Assembly (NCBI RefSeq): GCF_018598225.1
Contig: NZ_JAHESF010000012.1
Coordinates: 124,001 to 188,000, forward strand
DNA length: 64,000 nucleotides
Source: Chryseosolibacter histidinae
GTDB taxonomy: Bacteria > Bacteroidota > Bacteroidia > Cytophagales > Cyclobacteriaceae
Direction of reading: 5' to 3'
How positions within the stretch are numbered: the first letter of the stretch is position 1; every line of letters begins with the position of its first letter. Of this stretch, positions 43,149 to 50,840 are shown piece by piece. Both the position numbers and the translations under genes were made by a program. Under the pieces are notes generated by a model that ran no database searches, was not told where the DNA came from, and saw only the letters and a list, made by a program, of their open reading frames with translations.

Positions 43149-43381
43149 AGTTGCAGGTTTAAAGTTATAAGTTGGGGTAGGTTACCGGTTGCCAGTTGCC
43201 GGTTTGCCGGTTCAGTGTGGAGTAAACTTCCACTTTTCGGGTTCTGTTCAGGATGAGGCAAAGCACTATCGTTGACCTGGCACAACTTTAAACCTTAAAC
43301 TTCAAACTTTAAACCTTGAACCGAACTTGGAAACTTAACCCAGTCTAACTGGCAACTGGTAACCGGCAACTGGCAACCTTT
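43147..43381. repeat. Composite inverted-arm element with a conserved core
   Basis: Left arms are TTTAAAG-type (43150-43170) then GGTTACCGGTTGCCAGTTGCC (43180-43212). The core CAGTGTGGAG...CGTTGACCTGGCACAAC (43213-43286) follows. Right arms are AACTTTAAACC-type (43284-43322) then CAACTGGTAACCGGCAACTGGC (43350-43381). The two pairs of arms are interleaved rather than nested. Homologous cores occur at 45012-45081 and, inverted, at 45700-45763. Confidence 0.85.
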
Positions 43382-43383
43382 CT

Positions 43384-44976
43384 ATGAAACACTTCACGCG
43401 CCTTTTCACAGACCTCGATCAAACCACCAAAACCCTGGGCAAGATCAAAGCGCTGATCGATTATTTCGGAAAAGCTTCAGACCAGGACAAGTTGTGGGCT
43501 ATCGCCCTGCTTTCTCACCGCCGGCCTAAGCGCACCGTGAATGCCAATTACCTGGCGCAGTGGGCTAACGAGCTTTCAGGACTTCCCGAATGGTTGTTCT
43601 ATGAATCCTACACTGTGGTGGGTGACCTGGCGGAGACCATTACGCTTGTGTTGCCTTCTGAATTTGAAGAATCGGATTTCAGCCTCACGTACTGGATCGA
43701 TTTTATCAAGGCACTGGAGCCGCTGGAAGTACCCGAGAAAAAAGAGAAGATCCTCTGGGCCTGGGGACAGCTCAATGAGACAGAACGTTTTGTATTCAAC
43801 AAGCTCATCACGGGAGGTTTTCGCATCGGTGTTTCACAACAACTGATGGTGAAGGCACTGGCCAAATTCGCCGATGTAAAGGAAAATGTTGTGGCGCACA
43901 GGCTCATGGGCAACTGGTCGCCGGAGCTCGATACATTCAGCGGGTTGCTCTACACAACGGACGGCACCGATGTATCGAAGCCTTACCCATTCTACCTCGC
44001 CTATGCATTAGAAGACGACGTTCACACATTGGGTGAGCCGCATGAGTGGATAGCCGAACGTAAATGGGATGGCATCCGCGGGCAGGTGATCGTCAGAAGC
44101 GGTCAGCTTTTTGTGTGGTCGCGCGGTGAAGAGCTCGTCACCGACAAATATCCTGAGTACCAGGAGATGCTGAAGCTGCTGCCGGACGGAACCGCCATCG
44201 ACGGAGAGATCCTTCCCTTCAAGGGCGATCTCCCCATGGCATTTGCGGCCCTGCAAACCCGTATCGGAAGAAAGAACCTGTCGGCGAAATTGCTGAAGGA
44301 AGTACCGGTTGCCTTCGTTGCTTATGATGTGCTGGAATGGCAGGGTGAAGACATAAGGACCTGGAAATTTGAAGACCGACGGGCGAGGCTGGAAGCGATC
44401 TGCCCCGTCAATCACCCCGTGCTACGGCTCTCGCCTGCTGTAACGTTCGACACGTGGGAGCAGCTGGCGCTTGAACGGGAACGGTCACGCGAGTTTCTCA
44501 GCGAAGGCATCATGCTCAAACGCAAAGATTCTATTTACCGGAACGGAAGGAGGAGGGGCGACTGGTGGAAATGGAAGATCAACCCGTTCACCGTGGATGC
44601 TGTGATGATCTACGCTATGCGTGGTCATGGAAGAAGGGCCAACCTGTATACCGATTATACCTTTGCCGTCTGGGATGGCGATCAGCTGGTTCCTTTCACC
44701 AAAGCGTACAGCGGCCTTACGGATGAAGAGATCCGGGAAGTTGACCGGTGGGTAAAACAAAATACGGTGGAGCGGTTTGGTCCCGTGAGAAGTGTAAAAC
44801 CCGAGCTGGTCTTCGAGATCGCTTTTGAAGGCATCAACCGTTCGAGTCGTCACAAATCGGGCATCGCGCTCCGGTTCCCGCGGATGGCGCGGTGGAGGAA
44901 AGACAAAACGGCGAGCGAGGCAAACACACTGAATGATTTGAATTCACTGTTGAGATTTTCAGAAGCGGGGAGGTAG
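43384..44976 (+). CDS. ATP-dependent DNA ligase
   Basis: 530 residues. The N-terminal helical DNA-binding domain (about 1-200) precedes the nucleotidyltransferase core. The adenylated Lys is K227 in IAERKWDGIRGQV; motif III (GELVTDKYPEY region), motif IV (GIMLKRKDSIYRNGRRRGDWWKWK) and the OB-fold RSSRHKSGIALRFPRMARWRKDK are all present. This is the bacterial LigB/LigC-like type that usually sits with an MBL exonuclease, a DEXH helicase and a PdeM-type phosphatase; only the exonuclease is present here. It may act in a specialised repair pathway. Confidence 0.95.
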   Translation: MKHFTRLFTDLDQTTKTLGKIKALIDYFGKASDQDKLWAIALLSHRRPKRTVNANYLAQWANELSGLPEWLFYESYTVVGDLAETITLVLPSEFEESDFSLTYWIDFIKALEPLEVPEKKEKILWAWGQLNETERFVFNKLITGGFRIGVSQQLMVKALAKFADVKENVVAHRLMGNWSPELDTFSGLLYTTDGTDVSKPYPFYLAYALEDDVHTLGEPHEWIAERKWDGIRGQVIVRSGQLFVWSRGEELVTDKYPEYQEMLKLLPDGTAIDGEILPFKGDLPMAFAALQTRIGRKNLSAKLLKEVPVAFVAYDVLEWQGEDIRTWKFEDRRARLEAICPVNHPVLRLSPAVTFDTWEQLALERERSREFLSEGIMLKRKDSIYRNGRRRGDWWKWKINPFTVDAVMIYAMRGHGRRANLYTDYTFAVWDGDQLVPFTKAYSGLTDEEIREVDRWVKQNTVERFGPVRSVKPELVFEIAFEGINRSSRHKSGIALRFPRMARWRKDKTASEANTLNDLNSLLRFSEAGR

Positions 44977-45125
44977 TTTAAAGTTTGAAATTTAAAGTTT
45001 AAAGTTAGGAGCAGTGTGAACTACGCTTTCGGGCTCTGTTCAAGGTGAAGAAGTAAACCCGATCGTCGACCTGGCACAACCTTAAACCTGAAACTTTAAA
45101 CCTGAAACCTGAAACTTTAAACTAA
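44975..45125. repeat. Inverted-arm element with the conserved core, TTTAAAGTTT family
   Basis: The left arm (GTTTAAAGTTTGAAATTTAAAG..., 44977-45007), core CAGTGTGAAC...CGTCGACCTGGCACAAC (45012-45081) and right arm (CTTAAACCTGAAACTTTAAACC..., 45081-45125). It begins at the ligase stop codon. The core is shared with the element at 43147 in the same orientation. Confidence 0.85.
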
Positions 45126-45218
45126 ACCCAATCTCTTTAAGTAACCGCCGACTGTTAACAGAAAGTTAATCTTTTGAAGTAACGCAGCAGTTTGCATTTT
45201 GTTTAGTAAATTAGGCAC

Positions 45219-45632
45219 ATGCGGTTGGGGATCATTATTCTTTTGTGGTTATTGGCGCTTGTTGTTTCAGCACAGCAGAGCGCTGATGAGATCCGCAAGA
45301 GCATCTACTTCGGCGGCGGAAGCTATTACATCTCCGAAGATCAGGGTGTCGACCTCCATCACTGGCTCGATTCCATTCCCAACCTGCTTGAGAAATACGA
45401 TATCCACCTGATCAGCCATACCGATCCCATTGGCGGCAAAGAGTACAACGAATGGCTTTCGCGCATGAGAAGCGGTGCTGTGCTGGGCCTCCTGCTGCAA
45501 AGAGCCATCCCCGAGCACAAGATCACCATCAAAGACTGGGGCCTCGAAAACGCCGTCTACAGCAACGACTCCTACGAGGGCATGCAAATGAACCGGCGGG
45601 TGGACGTCATTCTATACCCGATAATCTTTTGA
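45219..45632 (+). CDS. Small OmpA C-terminal-domain-like secreted protein
   Basis: 137 residues with a signal peptide (1-18, VVSAQ). The body resembles an OmpA/MotB peptidoglycan-binding domain: IYFGGGSYYI (strand), LDSIPNLLEKYDIHLISHTDPIGGKEYNEWLSRMRSGAVLGLL and a final MNRRVDVILYPIIF, i.e. TDxxGxxxxNxxLSxxRA and NRRV patterns. The Asp and Arg positions for diaminopimelate binding seem present. It has no barrel or lipobox, so it would be a soluble periplasmic domain. Confidence 0.8.
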   Translation: MRLGIIILLWLLALVVSAQQSADEIRKSIYFGGGSYYISEDQGVDLHHWLDSIPNLLEKYDIHLISHTDPIGGKEYNEWLSRMRSGAVLGLLLQRAIPEHKITIKDWGLENAVYSNDSYEGMQMNRRVDVILYPIIF

Positions 45633-45639
45633 AAAGGTT

Positions 45640-45812
45640 GCTGGTTGCCAGTTGCCTGTTGCCGGTCGTTAGTTTAAAGTTTCAGGTTTAAAGTTTGAAG
45701 TTGTGCCAGGTTGACGATTCTGCTTCGTTTCATTTGAACAGAATCCGCATTGGTAACGCACGCCCGTCCCAACTTTAAACCTGAAACTTTAAATCTTAAA
45801 CTTCCCCACCCC
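45640..45812. repeat. Inverted-arm element with the conserved core in reverse orientation
   Basis: The left arm (AGTTTAAAGTTTCAGGTTTAAAG, 45671-45700), core GTTGTGCCAGGTTGACGAT...TTTGAACAGAATCCG (45700-45763) and right arm (AACTTTAAACCTGAAACTTTAAA, 45771-45805). Reverse-complemented, the core aligns with 45012-45081 at TCTGTTCA and CGTCRACCTGGCACAAC. A gccagttgcc fragment (45648-45665) precedes it. Confidence 0.85.
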
Positions 45813-45873
45813 CAGTTCGTTTCCGGACACCATTTTTCATATCCGAACGGGCTGGATTGCAATAAAAAGCGTT

Positions 45874-45881
45874 TATTTTTG
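45874..45881 (+). promoter_or_regulatory. Candidate -7 box for the ABC ATPase gene
   Basis: TATTTTTG matches TAnnTTTG and lies about 100 bp before the ATG at 45979. A TTG at 45857 is too close for a standard -33 box. Confidence 0.3.
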
Positions 45882-45978
45882 GTCTGAAGCCTGATATTTT
45901 CATTGGCACCATTATTGGCATTCGCAGGAATGCTTTAGTGAATAAGCCGCTTATTGTACGATAATTAACCATCCAACC

Positions 45979-46665
45979 ATGATAAAACTACGCGATATTG
46001 ATAAGTATATCGATTCACGCTTCCAGCGGACCTTCATCCTCAAGGGCGTCAACCTCGATGTGCAGCAGGGTGAATTTCTGACCATTATGGGTCCCAGCGG
46101 GGCAGGCAAATCTACCTTGATGAACATCATCGGCATGCTTGACGAGCCGTCGGCAGGAGAATACTACTTCTTCGATGAGCCGGTGCATAAAATGAAGGAG
46201 AAGCAGAAATCGGATATGCACAAGAATTACATCGGTTTCATCTTCCAGGCCTATCACCTGATCGATGAGCTCACGGTGTATGAAAATATCGAAACCCCGC
46301 TGTTGTACAAAGGTGTGAGTGGCAGCCAGCGCAAGAGTATGGTGGCTGAGATGCTTGACCGTTTTAACATGGTTGCCAAAAAAGATCTTTTCCCCGAGCA
46401 GCTCAGCGGTGGCCAGCAGCAGCTGGTGGGCATTGCCCGCGCCATTGTGGGGCAGCCCAAATTATTGCTGGCCGATGAGCCCACCGGTAACCTTCATTCA
46501 GACCAGGGTAAACAGATCATGGAGATCTTCAAGAAGCTGAACGAAGAGGGTATTACCATCATCCAGGTAACGCACTCAGAAGAAAATGCCCGTTACGGCA
46601 AGCGTATCATTAAGGTGGCCGATGGTGCTGTTGTAGAAGATAATCTGGTATTAGAAAGAGTTTAA
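45979..46665 (+). CDS. ABC transporter ATP-binding protein (LolD/MacB type)
   Basis: 228 residues. Walker A GPSGAGKST (38-46), the Q-loop FIFQAYHLIDELTVYENIE, signature LSGGQQQLVGIARAI and Walker B LLLADEPTGNL are present. The sequence fits the MacB/LolD/FtsE-like group that drives FtsX-type permeases. No permease or HlyD-type adaptor is encoded next to it; the following gene is TolC-like, 10 bp downstream. The partner permease must be elsewhere. Confidence 0.95.
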   Translation: MIKLRDIDKYIDSRFQRTFILKGVNLDVQQGEFLTIMGPSGAGKSTLMNIIGMLDEPSAGEYYFFDEPVHKMKEKQKSDMHKNYIGFIFQAYHLIDELTVYENIETPLLYKGVSGSQRKSMVAEMLDRFNMVAKKDLFPEQLSGGQQQLVGIARAIVGQPKLLLADEPTGNLHSDQGKQIMEIFKKLNEEGITIIQVTHSEENARYGKRIIKVADGAVVEDNLVLERV

Positions 46666-46675
46666 AGCTAACGTG

Positions 46676-48034
46676 ATGAAAAAGCATTTTTTTATCCCAG
46701 TCATACTGGTGGCACTGGGGTTTTCCGGCCAGGCGCAGGAAGAAAAACCTTTGAGGCTTACCTATAATGAGGCGATCAAGATTGCCATGAAAAGTAATGT
46801 GACTCTCAATCAGCAGAAAAATTTCTTGCTGTCGAGTGAGGTGCAACGGAATCAGAGCATTGCGGCGTTTCTTCCCAGCTTAGGCATTCAGGGGTCTGTC
46901 AATCACACAGATGGTCAGCAGCCCAGTCCTGAGACGGGAGACCTGGAAGACCTTAGTGTTGACAACGTGAGTGCCAGCTTACAGGCAGGGGTGACGATCT
47001 TCAACGGTTTCAACAGGATCAACACCCTCAACGCTAATATAAACCAGTTCAAGGCTCAAGCTGCCTTTGTCAAACGTAGCGAACAGGATGTTGTGTTCAA
47101 TGTTACAAACCAGTACCTGCAAGTTTTGCTGGACCAGGAGCTGTTGAAGATCGCCCAGGAAAGTTTCAAGGCTCAATCTGTTCTGCTCGATCAGCTGAAA
47201 GAGCAGGTCAGGCTTGGCGCGCGCGCTGAATCAGACCAGTATACCCAGGATGCCCAGGTCAGGAATCTCGAACTTATCGCATTACGTGCAAAAGTTACCC
47301 TGGAGAATGATAAAGCGTTGCTGGCCCAGACCCTGCAGCTCGATCCTGCGGTTCCCTTTGATGTTGAGCTTCCAAGGATCGACAATTCCTTTAATATCAA
47401 TGGTGTGAGCGTTGACAGCCTGTATGCCATCGCCGTGGCCAACAGGGAAGACCTGAAGCGCGCAGACTATCAGGCAAAAGCAAACCTCTATGCATACAAG
47501 GCATCCATCAATACGTATCTGCCGAGCCTCAACGCATCAGCATCATACGGGTCTCAGTATGTATCTACGCTGAAGCCTGATCCCGCTTACGGTACCTTCT
47601 CCAATCAGTTCCGTAACGTGTTCCCGAGATTGTCCTACGGTGTAAGTCTCACGATACCCATATTCGATCGCCTGCAAACCAGGAACAACAGGGTGTTCAA
47701 TAAAATGACCTACGAGAATTCGAAGATCGTGCGAGACAACGTTGAAAAAACCATCAAGATCGATGTAAAAAGAACTTACAATAATTACCTGACCGCTATT
47801 GAATCATACGAGGCCAGCCAGATCCAGTACCAGGCCGGTGAGCTGGCGCTCAAAACCCAGCAGGAAAGCTTTATCCTCGGGATTTCCGCACAGGTGGCGC
47901 TTGCACAGGCAAACCAGACCTTTGTTCAGGCGGCTGCTTCAAGGGCACAGGCTGAAATTACGCTCGTGTTCCAAAAAATGCTGCTTGACTACGCGCTGGG
48001 AACGCTTAATCCCCAGAGTATTATTGAGCAGTAG
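46676..48034 (+). CDS. TolC family outer membrane efflux protein
   Basis: 452 residues from the ATG at 46676 (a GTG one codon earlier is possible). The signal peptide is about 1-21 (FSGQAQ). Two OEP repeats follow: LTYNEAIKIAMKSNVTLNQQKN opens the first and EDLKRADYQAKANLYAYKASINTYLPSLNASASYG the second, with QVRLGARAESDQYTQDAQVRNLEL between. It should form the trimeric outer-membrane channel for the neighbouring ABC ATPase. Confidence 0.93.
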   Translation: MKKHFFIPVILVALGFSGQAQEEKPLRLTYNEAIKIAMKSNVTLNQQKNFLLSSEVQRNQSIAAFLPSLGIQGSVNHTDGQQPSPETGDLEDLSVDNVSASLQAGVTIFNGFNRINTLNANINQFKAQAAFVKRSEQDVVFNVTNQYLQVLLDQELLKIAQESFKAQSVLLDQLKEQVRLGARAESDQYTQDAQVRNLELIALRAKVTLENDKALLAQTLQLDPAVPFDVELPRIDNSFNINGVSVDSLYAIAVANREDLKRADYQAKANLYAYKASINTYLPSLNASASYGSQYVSTLKPDPAYGTFSNQFRNVFPRLSYGVSLTIPIFDRLQTRNNRVFNKMTYENSKIVRDNVEKTIKIDVKRTYNNYLTAIESYEASQIQYQAGELALKTQQESFILGISAQVALAQANQTFVQAAASRAQAEITLVFQKMLLDYALGTLNPQSIIEQ

Positions 48035-48052
48035 AAATCCCTGAAATTTTAT

Positions 48053-48060
48053 TATCTTTG
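48053..48060 (+). promoter_or_regulatory. Candidate -7 box for rpsA
   Basis: TATCTTTG, a strong match to TAnnTTTG, directly precedes the hairpin at 48062. The transcript would start inside that hairpin. No good -33 TTG is visible. Confidence 0.45.
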
Positions 48061-48061
48061 C

Positions 48062-48088
48062 AGCCCGTTCAAGTGAACGGGCTTTTTT
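48062..48088 (+). terminator. Terminator of the tolC-like gene
   Basis: AGCCCGTTCA-AG-TGAACGGGCT followed by TTTTTT, 27 bp after the stop codon. Confidence 0.85.
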
Positions 48089-48175
48089 GATGAAATTCAT
48101 CCAAAAAGGAATGTAAAACCAAAGTTGCATCCGTTGCCCGCCGGCTGCATGTATTGACAGGGCATATTTTATTTT

Positions 48176-50170
48176 ATGGCAAAAGCACAAAAAGGGCCTG
48201 AACAAAGGCCCAGGAGATCTGCCGGCACCACGGGTACTGCTCCAACCAGTAAGTCTAAAGGAACAGGCTCATCTGAAAACGAAGATGAAGACCCCATCGA
48301 AGCAGCAAAACGCCGCAAGCGTGAAGAGGAGGAAATCTCCACTGAGGCGATCCCCGTAACAGAGCTCAGAAAAAGCCTTTATGCGAAGCAGGTACCGGGC
48401 GAATTCGACTGGGATGCTTTCGAAAGCAAAGGTTTTGGAGAAGGATACTCCAAGAGCAAGCGTGAAGAGATGAACCAGATGTACTCCGGAACAGTGACCA
48501 CCGTGAATACCGGTGAAGTTGTTTCAGGTACAGTAGTCGGTATCAACGACCGTGATGTTATCCTGAACATAGGATTCAAGTCTGATGGCCTCGTGCCGCT
48601 GGCTGAATTCAAAGACATGACCAATCTGAAGATCGGCGATGTGGTGGATCTGTTCATCGAAGAACGTGAAGACGCCATGGGTCAATTGGTATTGAGCCGC
48701 AGAAAAGCGAAGCTCGTGAAAGGTTGGGAATACGTACAGAAAGCCCTGGACAAGGACGAGGTTATCGAAGGTTTTGTAAAACGCAGAACCAAAGGTGGTC
48801 TCATCGTGGACGTGTTCGGAATCGAAGCGTTCTTGCCTGGCTCACAGATCGATGTGAAGCCTATCAGGGATTTCGATATCTATGTGAACAAGTCTATCGA
48901 GGTGAAGGTTGTGAAGATCAACTACACCAACGACAACGTTGTGGTATCGCACAAAGTGCTGATCGAGAAAGACCTCGAGCAGCAGAAGGCAGCCATCCTC
49001 ACCAACCTCGAAAAAGGACAGGTGCTGGAAGGTGTGATCAAGAACATGACCAACTTTGGTGTGTTCATCGACCTGGGTGGCGTAGATGGTCTGCTCCACA
49101 TCACCGATATCTCATGGGGCCGTATCAACCATCCGGAAGAAGTGCTGAAGCTCGACCAGACCGTGAAGGTGGTTGTGCTCGACTTCGACGGCGACAAGAA
49201 AAGGATCTCCCTGGGTATGAAGCAACTGACGCCTCATCCTTGGGATTCGTTACCTGCCGATATCCAGGTAGGTTCTAAAGTGAAAGGTAAGATCGTTAAC
49301 GTAGCAGATTACGGCGCATTCCTCGAGCTGCAGTCTGGCGTTGAAGGCCTCATCCACGTGAGCGAGATGAGCTGGTCACAGCACCTGCGCAACCCTCAGG
49401 ACTTCCTGAAAGTTGGCGACGAAGTGGAAGCTGTGGTGCTTACCCTCGACCGCGAAGAGCGCAAGATGTCACTCGGCATCAAACAACTCACCGAAGATCC
49501 CTGGACAAGACAGGACGTGCTCAGCAAATACGCTGTTGGCACCAAGCATAAAGGCATTGTTCGCAACCTTACCAACTTCGGTCTCTTCATCGAGCTCGAA
49601 GAAGGTATCGACGGCCTCGTGCACGTATCTGACCTCAGCTGGACGAAGAAGATCAAACATCCTTCCGAGTTCGTGAAAGTAGGAGATACCATGGAAGTTC
49701 AGGTGCTGGAGCTTGATGCGGCTAACCGCAGACTGGCCCTCAGCCACAAACACCTGGAAGAGAACCCCTGGGATACTTTCGAAGGTGTGTTCACCGTGGG
49801 ATCCGTTCACAAAGGAACGATCATCAGCAAAAACGACAAAGGCGCAGTGCTCGAGTTACCTTACGGTATCGAAGGCTTTGTTTCTGCCAAGAACCTGGCG
49901 AAAGAAGATAACTCCAGGGCAGAGGTTGGCGATTCGCTCGACTTCAAAGTGCTCGAGTTCTCTAAAGACGACAGAAGGATCGTATTGTCGCACAAAGCGA
50001 TGTGGTCTGTGGAAGAAGAAGTGGCAGCAGCCAAGAAGAAAGCTCCTTCCAAAGGCAAAACCATTCAGAACATCAATCAGCAGACTGAGAAGTCTACGCT
50101 CGGAGATCTTGAGGCGCTCAGCGCGCTGAAAGAGAAAATGTCTGGCGGCGGCGAATCAAAAGCTGAATAA
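48176..50170 (+). CDS. rpsA: 30S ribosomal protein S1
   Basis: 664 residues, longer than the usual 550-600 because of a roughly 100-residue Lys/Glu/Ser-rich N-terminal extension (AKAQKGPEQRPRRS..., EDEDPIEAAKRRKREEEE). Six S1 RNA-binding repeats follow; each shows a GVIKNMTNFGVFIDLG or IVNVADYGAFLELQSGVEGLIHVSEMSW-like unit. It binds mRNA on the 30S subunit and helps initiation, which matters here because Shine-Dalgarno sites are rare. The ATG is about 95 bp beyond the upstream terminator. Confidence 0.96.
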   Translation: MAKAQKGPEQRPRRSAGTTGTAPTSKSKGTGSSENEDEDPIEAAKRRKREEEEISTEAIPVTELRKSLYAKQVPGEFDWDAFESKGFGEGYSKSKREEMNQMYSGTVTTVNTGEVVSGTVVGINDRDVILNIGFKSDGLVPLAEFKDMTNLKIGDVVDLFIEEREDAMGQLVLSRRKAKLVKGWEYVQKALDKDEVIEGFVKRRTKGGLIVDVFGIEAFLPGSQIDVKPIRDFDIYVNKSIEVKVVKINYTNDNVVVSHKVLIEKDLEQQKAAILTNLEKGQVLEGVIKNMTNFGVFIDLGGVDGLLHITDISWGRINHPEEVLKLDQTVKVVVLDFDGDKKRISLGMKQLTPHPWDSLPADIQVGSKVKGKIVNVADYGAFLELQSGVEGLIHVSEMSWSQHLRNPQDFLKVGDEVEAVVLTLDREERKMSLGIKQLTEDPWTRQDVLSKYAVGTKHKGIVRNLTNFGLFIELEEGIDGLVHVSDLSWTKKIKHPSEFVKVGDTMEVQVLELDAANRRLALSHKHLEENPWDTFEGVFTVGSVHKGTIISKNDKGAVLELPYGIEGFVSAKNLAKEDNSRAEVGDSLDFKVLEFSKDDRRIVLSHKAMWSVEEEVAAAKKKAPSKGKTIQNINQQTEKSTLGDLEALSALKEKMSGGGESKAE

Positions 50171-50311
50171 TTGTATTGAAGAAAAGAAAGGTGACTGCTT
50201 CGGTCACCTTTTCTTTTTTTATGATGTTGTAATCACCTCCGATTTTTTTAGTTTTGCGGAGTGCGATTTTTCAGGACTTTTAACCTGAAACTTTAAACTA
50301 ACAACTAGCCT

Positions 50312-50382
50312 GGTCCCGTGGCCGAGCGGCTAGGCAGAGCTCTGCAAAAGCTTCTACAGCGGTTCGAATCCGCTCGGGACCT
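50312..50382 (+). tRNA. tRNA-Cys (anticodon GCA)
   Basis: 71 nt folding as a cloverleaf: acceptor GGTCCCG/CGGGACC, D-arm GCCGAGCGGCTAGGC, anticodon loop CTGCAAA (anticodon GCA), T-arm GCGGTTCGAATCCGC, discriminator T. No CCA is encoded. A TTTAAACC repeat arm lies just upstream (50281-50298) and a terminator follows. Confidence 0.95.
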
Positions 50383-50390
50383 CAACGAAG

Positions 50391-50424
50391 AAAGCCGCAC
50401 CGGCGATAGCCGGGCGGTTTTTTC
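50391..50424 (+). terminator. tRNA-Cys terminator
   Basis: AAGCCGCACCGGC and GCCGGGCGGTT pair around a short loop, followed by TTTTTT. Confidence 0.8.
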
Positions 50425-50528
50425 ATTTTATGACGAGGCAAGACGCTGTAGCTGTTGTGAAAAAGATTTTTTTATCGCCTGGATAAATTTTGTTTCAAAA
50501 AACGCCAGGCGTCCTGTGTTCGGGGTTT

Positions 50529-50810
50529 TTATTTTAGCAGTGTCACGATCAGTGTCACAAAATTGAGGAAAAATAGTTTTCCAGACCTGAAAAGAAGCGG
50601 TATGAGGCCCCTTTCTCTTTGAATTAACTTGATTTGTTCTATGGCAGGAGGGAAGCTATGAAGTTCAATGGCTTCTCCGCTATAAAGCACCCACTTACCC
50701 GTACGTTTTGGAATCAGTTGCCCTTGAAGTTCGTATACTCGAAGCGTTGGTAAAGTACGGGCTTGCGAACCCCGTGCGGGATTTACGTTTTTTCCTTTGC
50801 AATTGCTCAA
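50529..50810 (-). CDS. Hypothetical 93-residue protein, doubtful
   Basis: The frame is open and begins MSNCKGKNVNPARGSQ. The middle, LRVYELQGQLIPKRTGKWVLYS and IKLIQRERGLIPLLF, is protein-like, but the end is a hydrophobic run (LFFLNFVTLIVTLLK) made by A+T-rich sequence. No family is recognised. It could be a gene remnant beside the tRNA. Confidence 0.3.
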   Translation of the reverse strand: MSNCKGKNVNPARGSQARTLPTLRVYELQGQLIPKRTGKWVLYSGEAIELHSFPPAIEQIKLIQRERGLIPLLFRSGKLFFLNFVTLIVTLLK

Positions 50811-50840
50811 TCGCTGCCAGGTTACCCTGATTGGTTAGTC

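Noticed and set aside
50312-50382. A prophage or island with an integrase attached to tRNA-Cys
   Set aside because: No integrase, excisionase or phage gene was found, and no second copy of the tRNA 3' end could be seen, so only a weaker base-composition claim is made.
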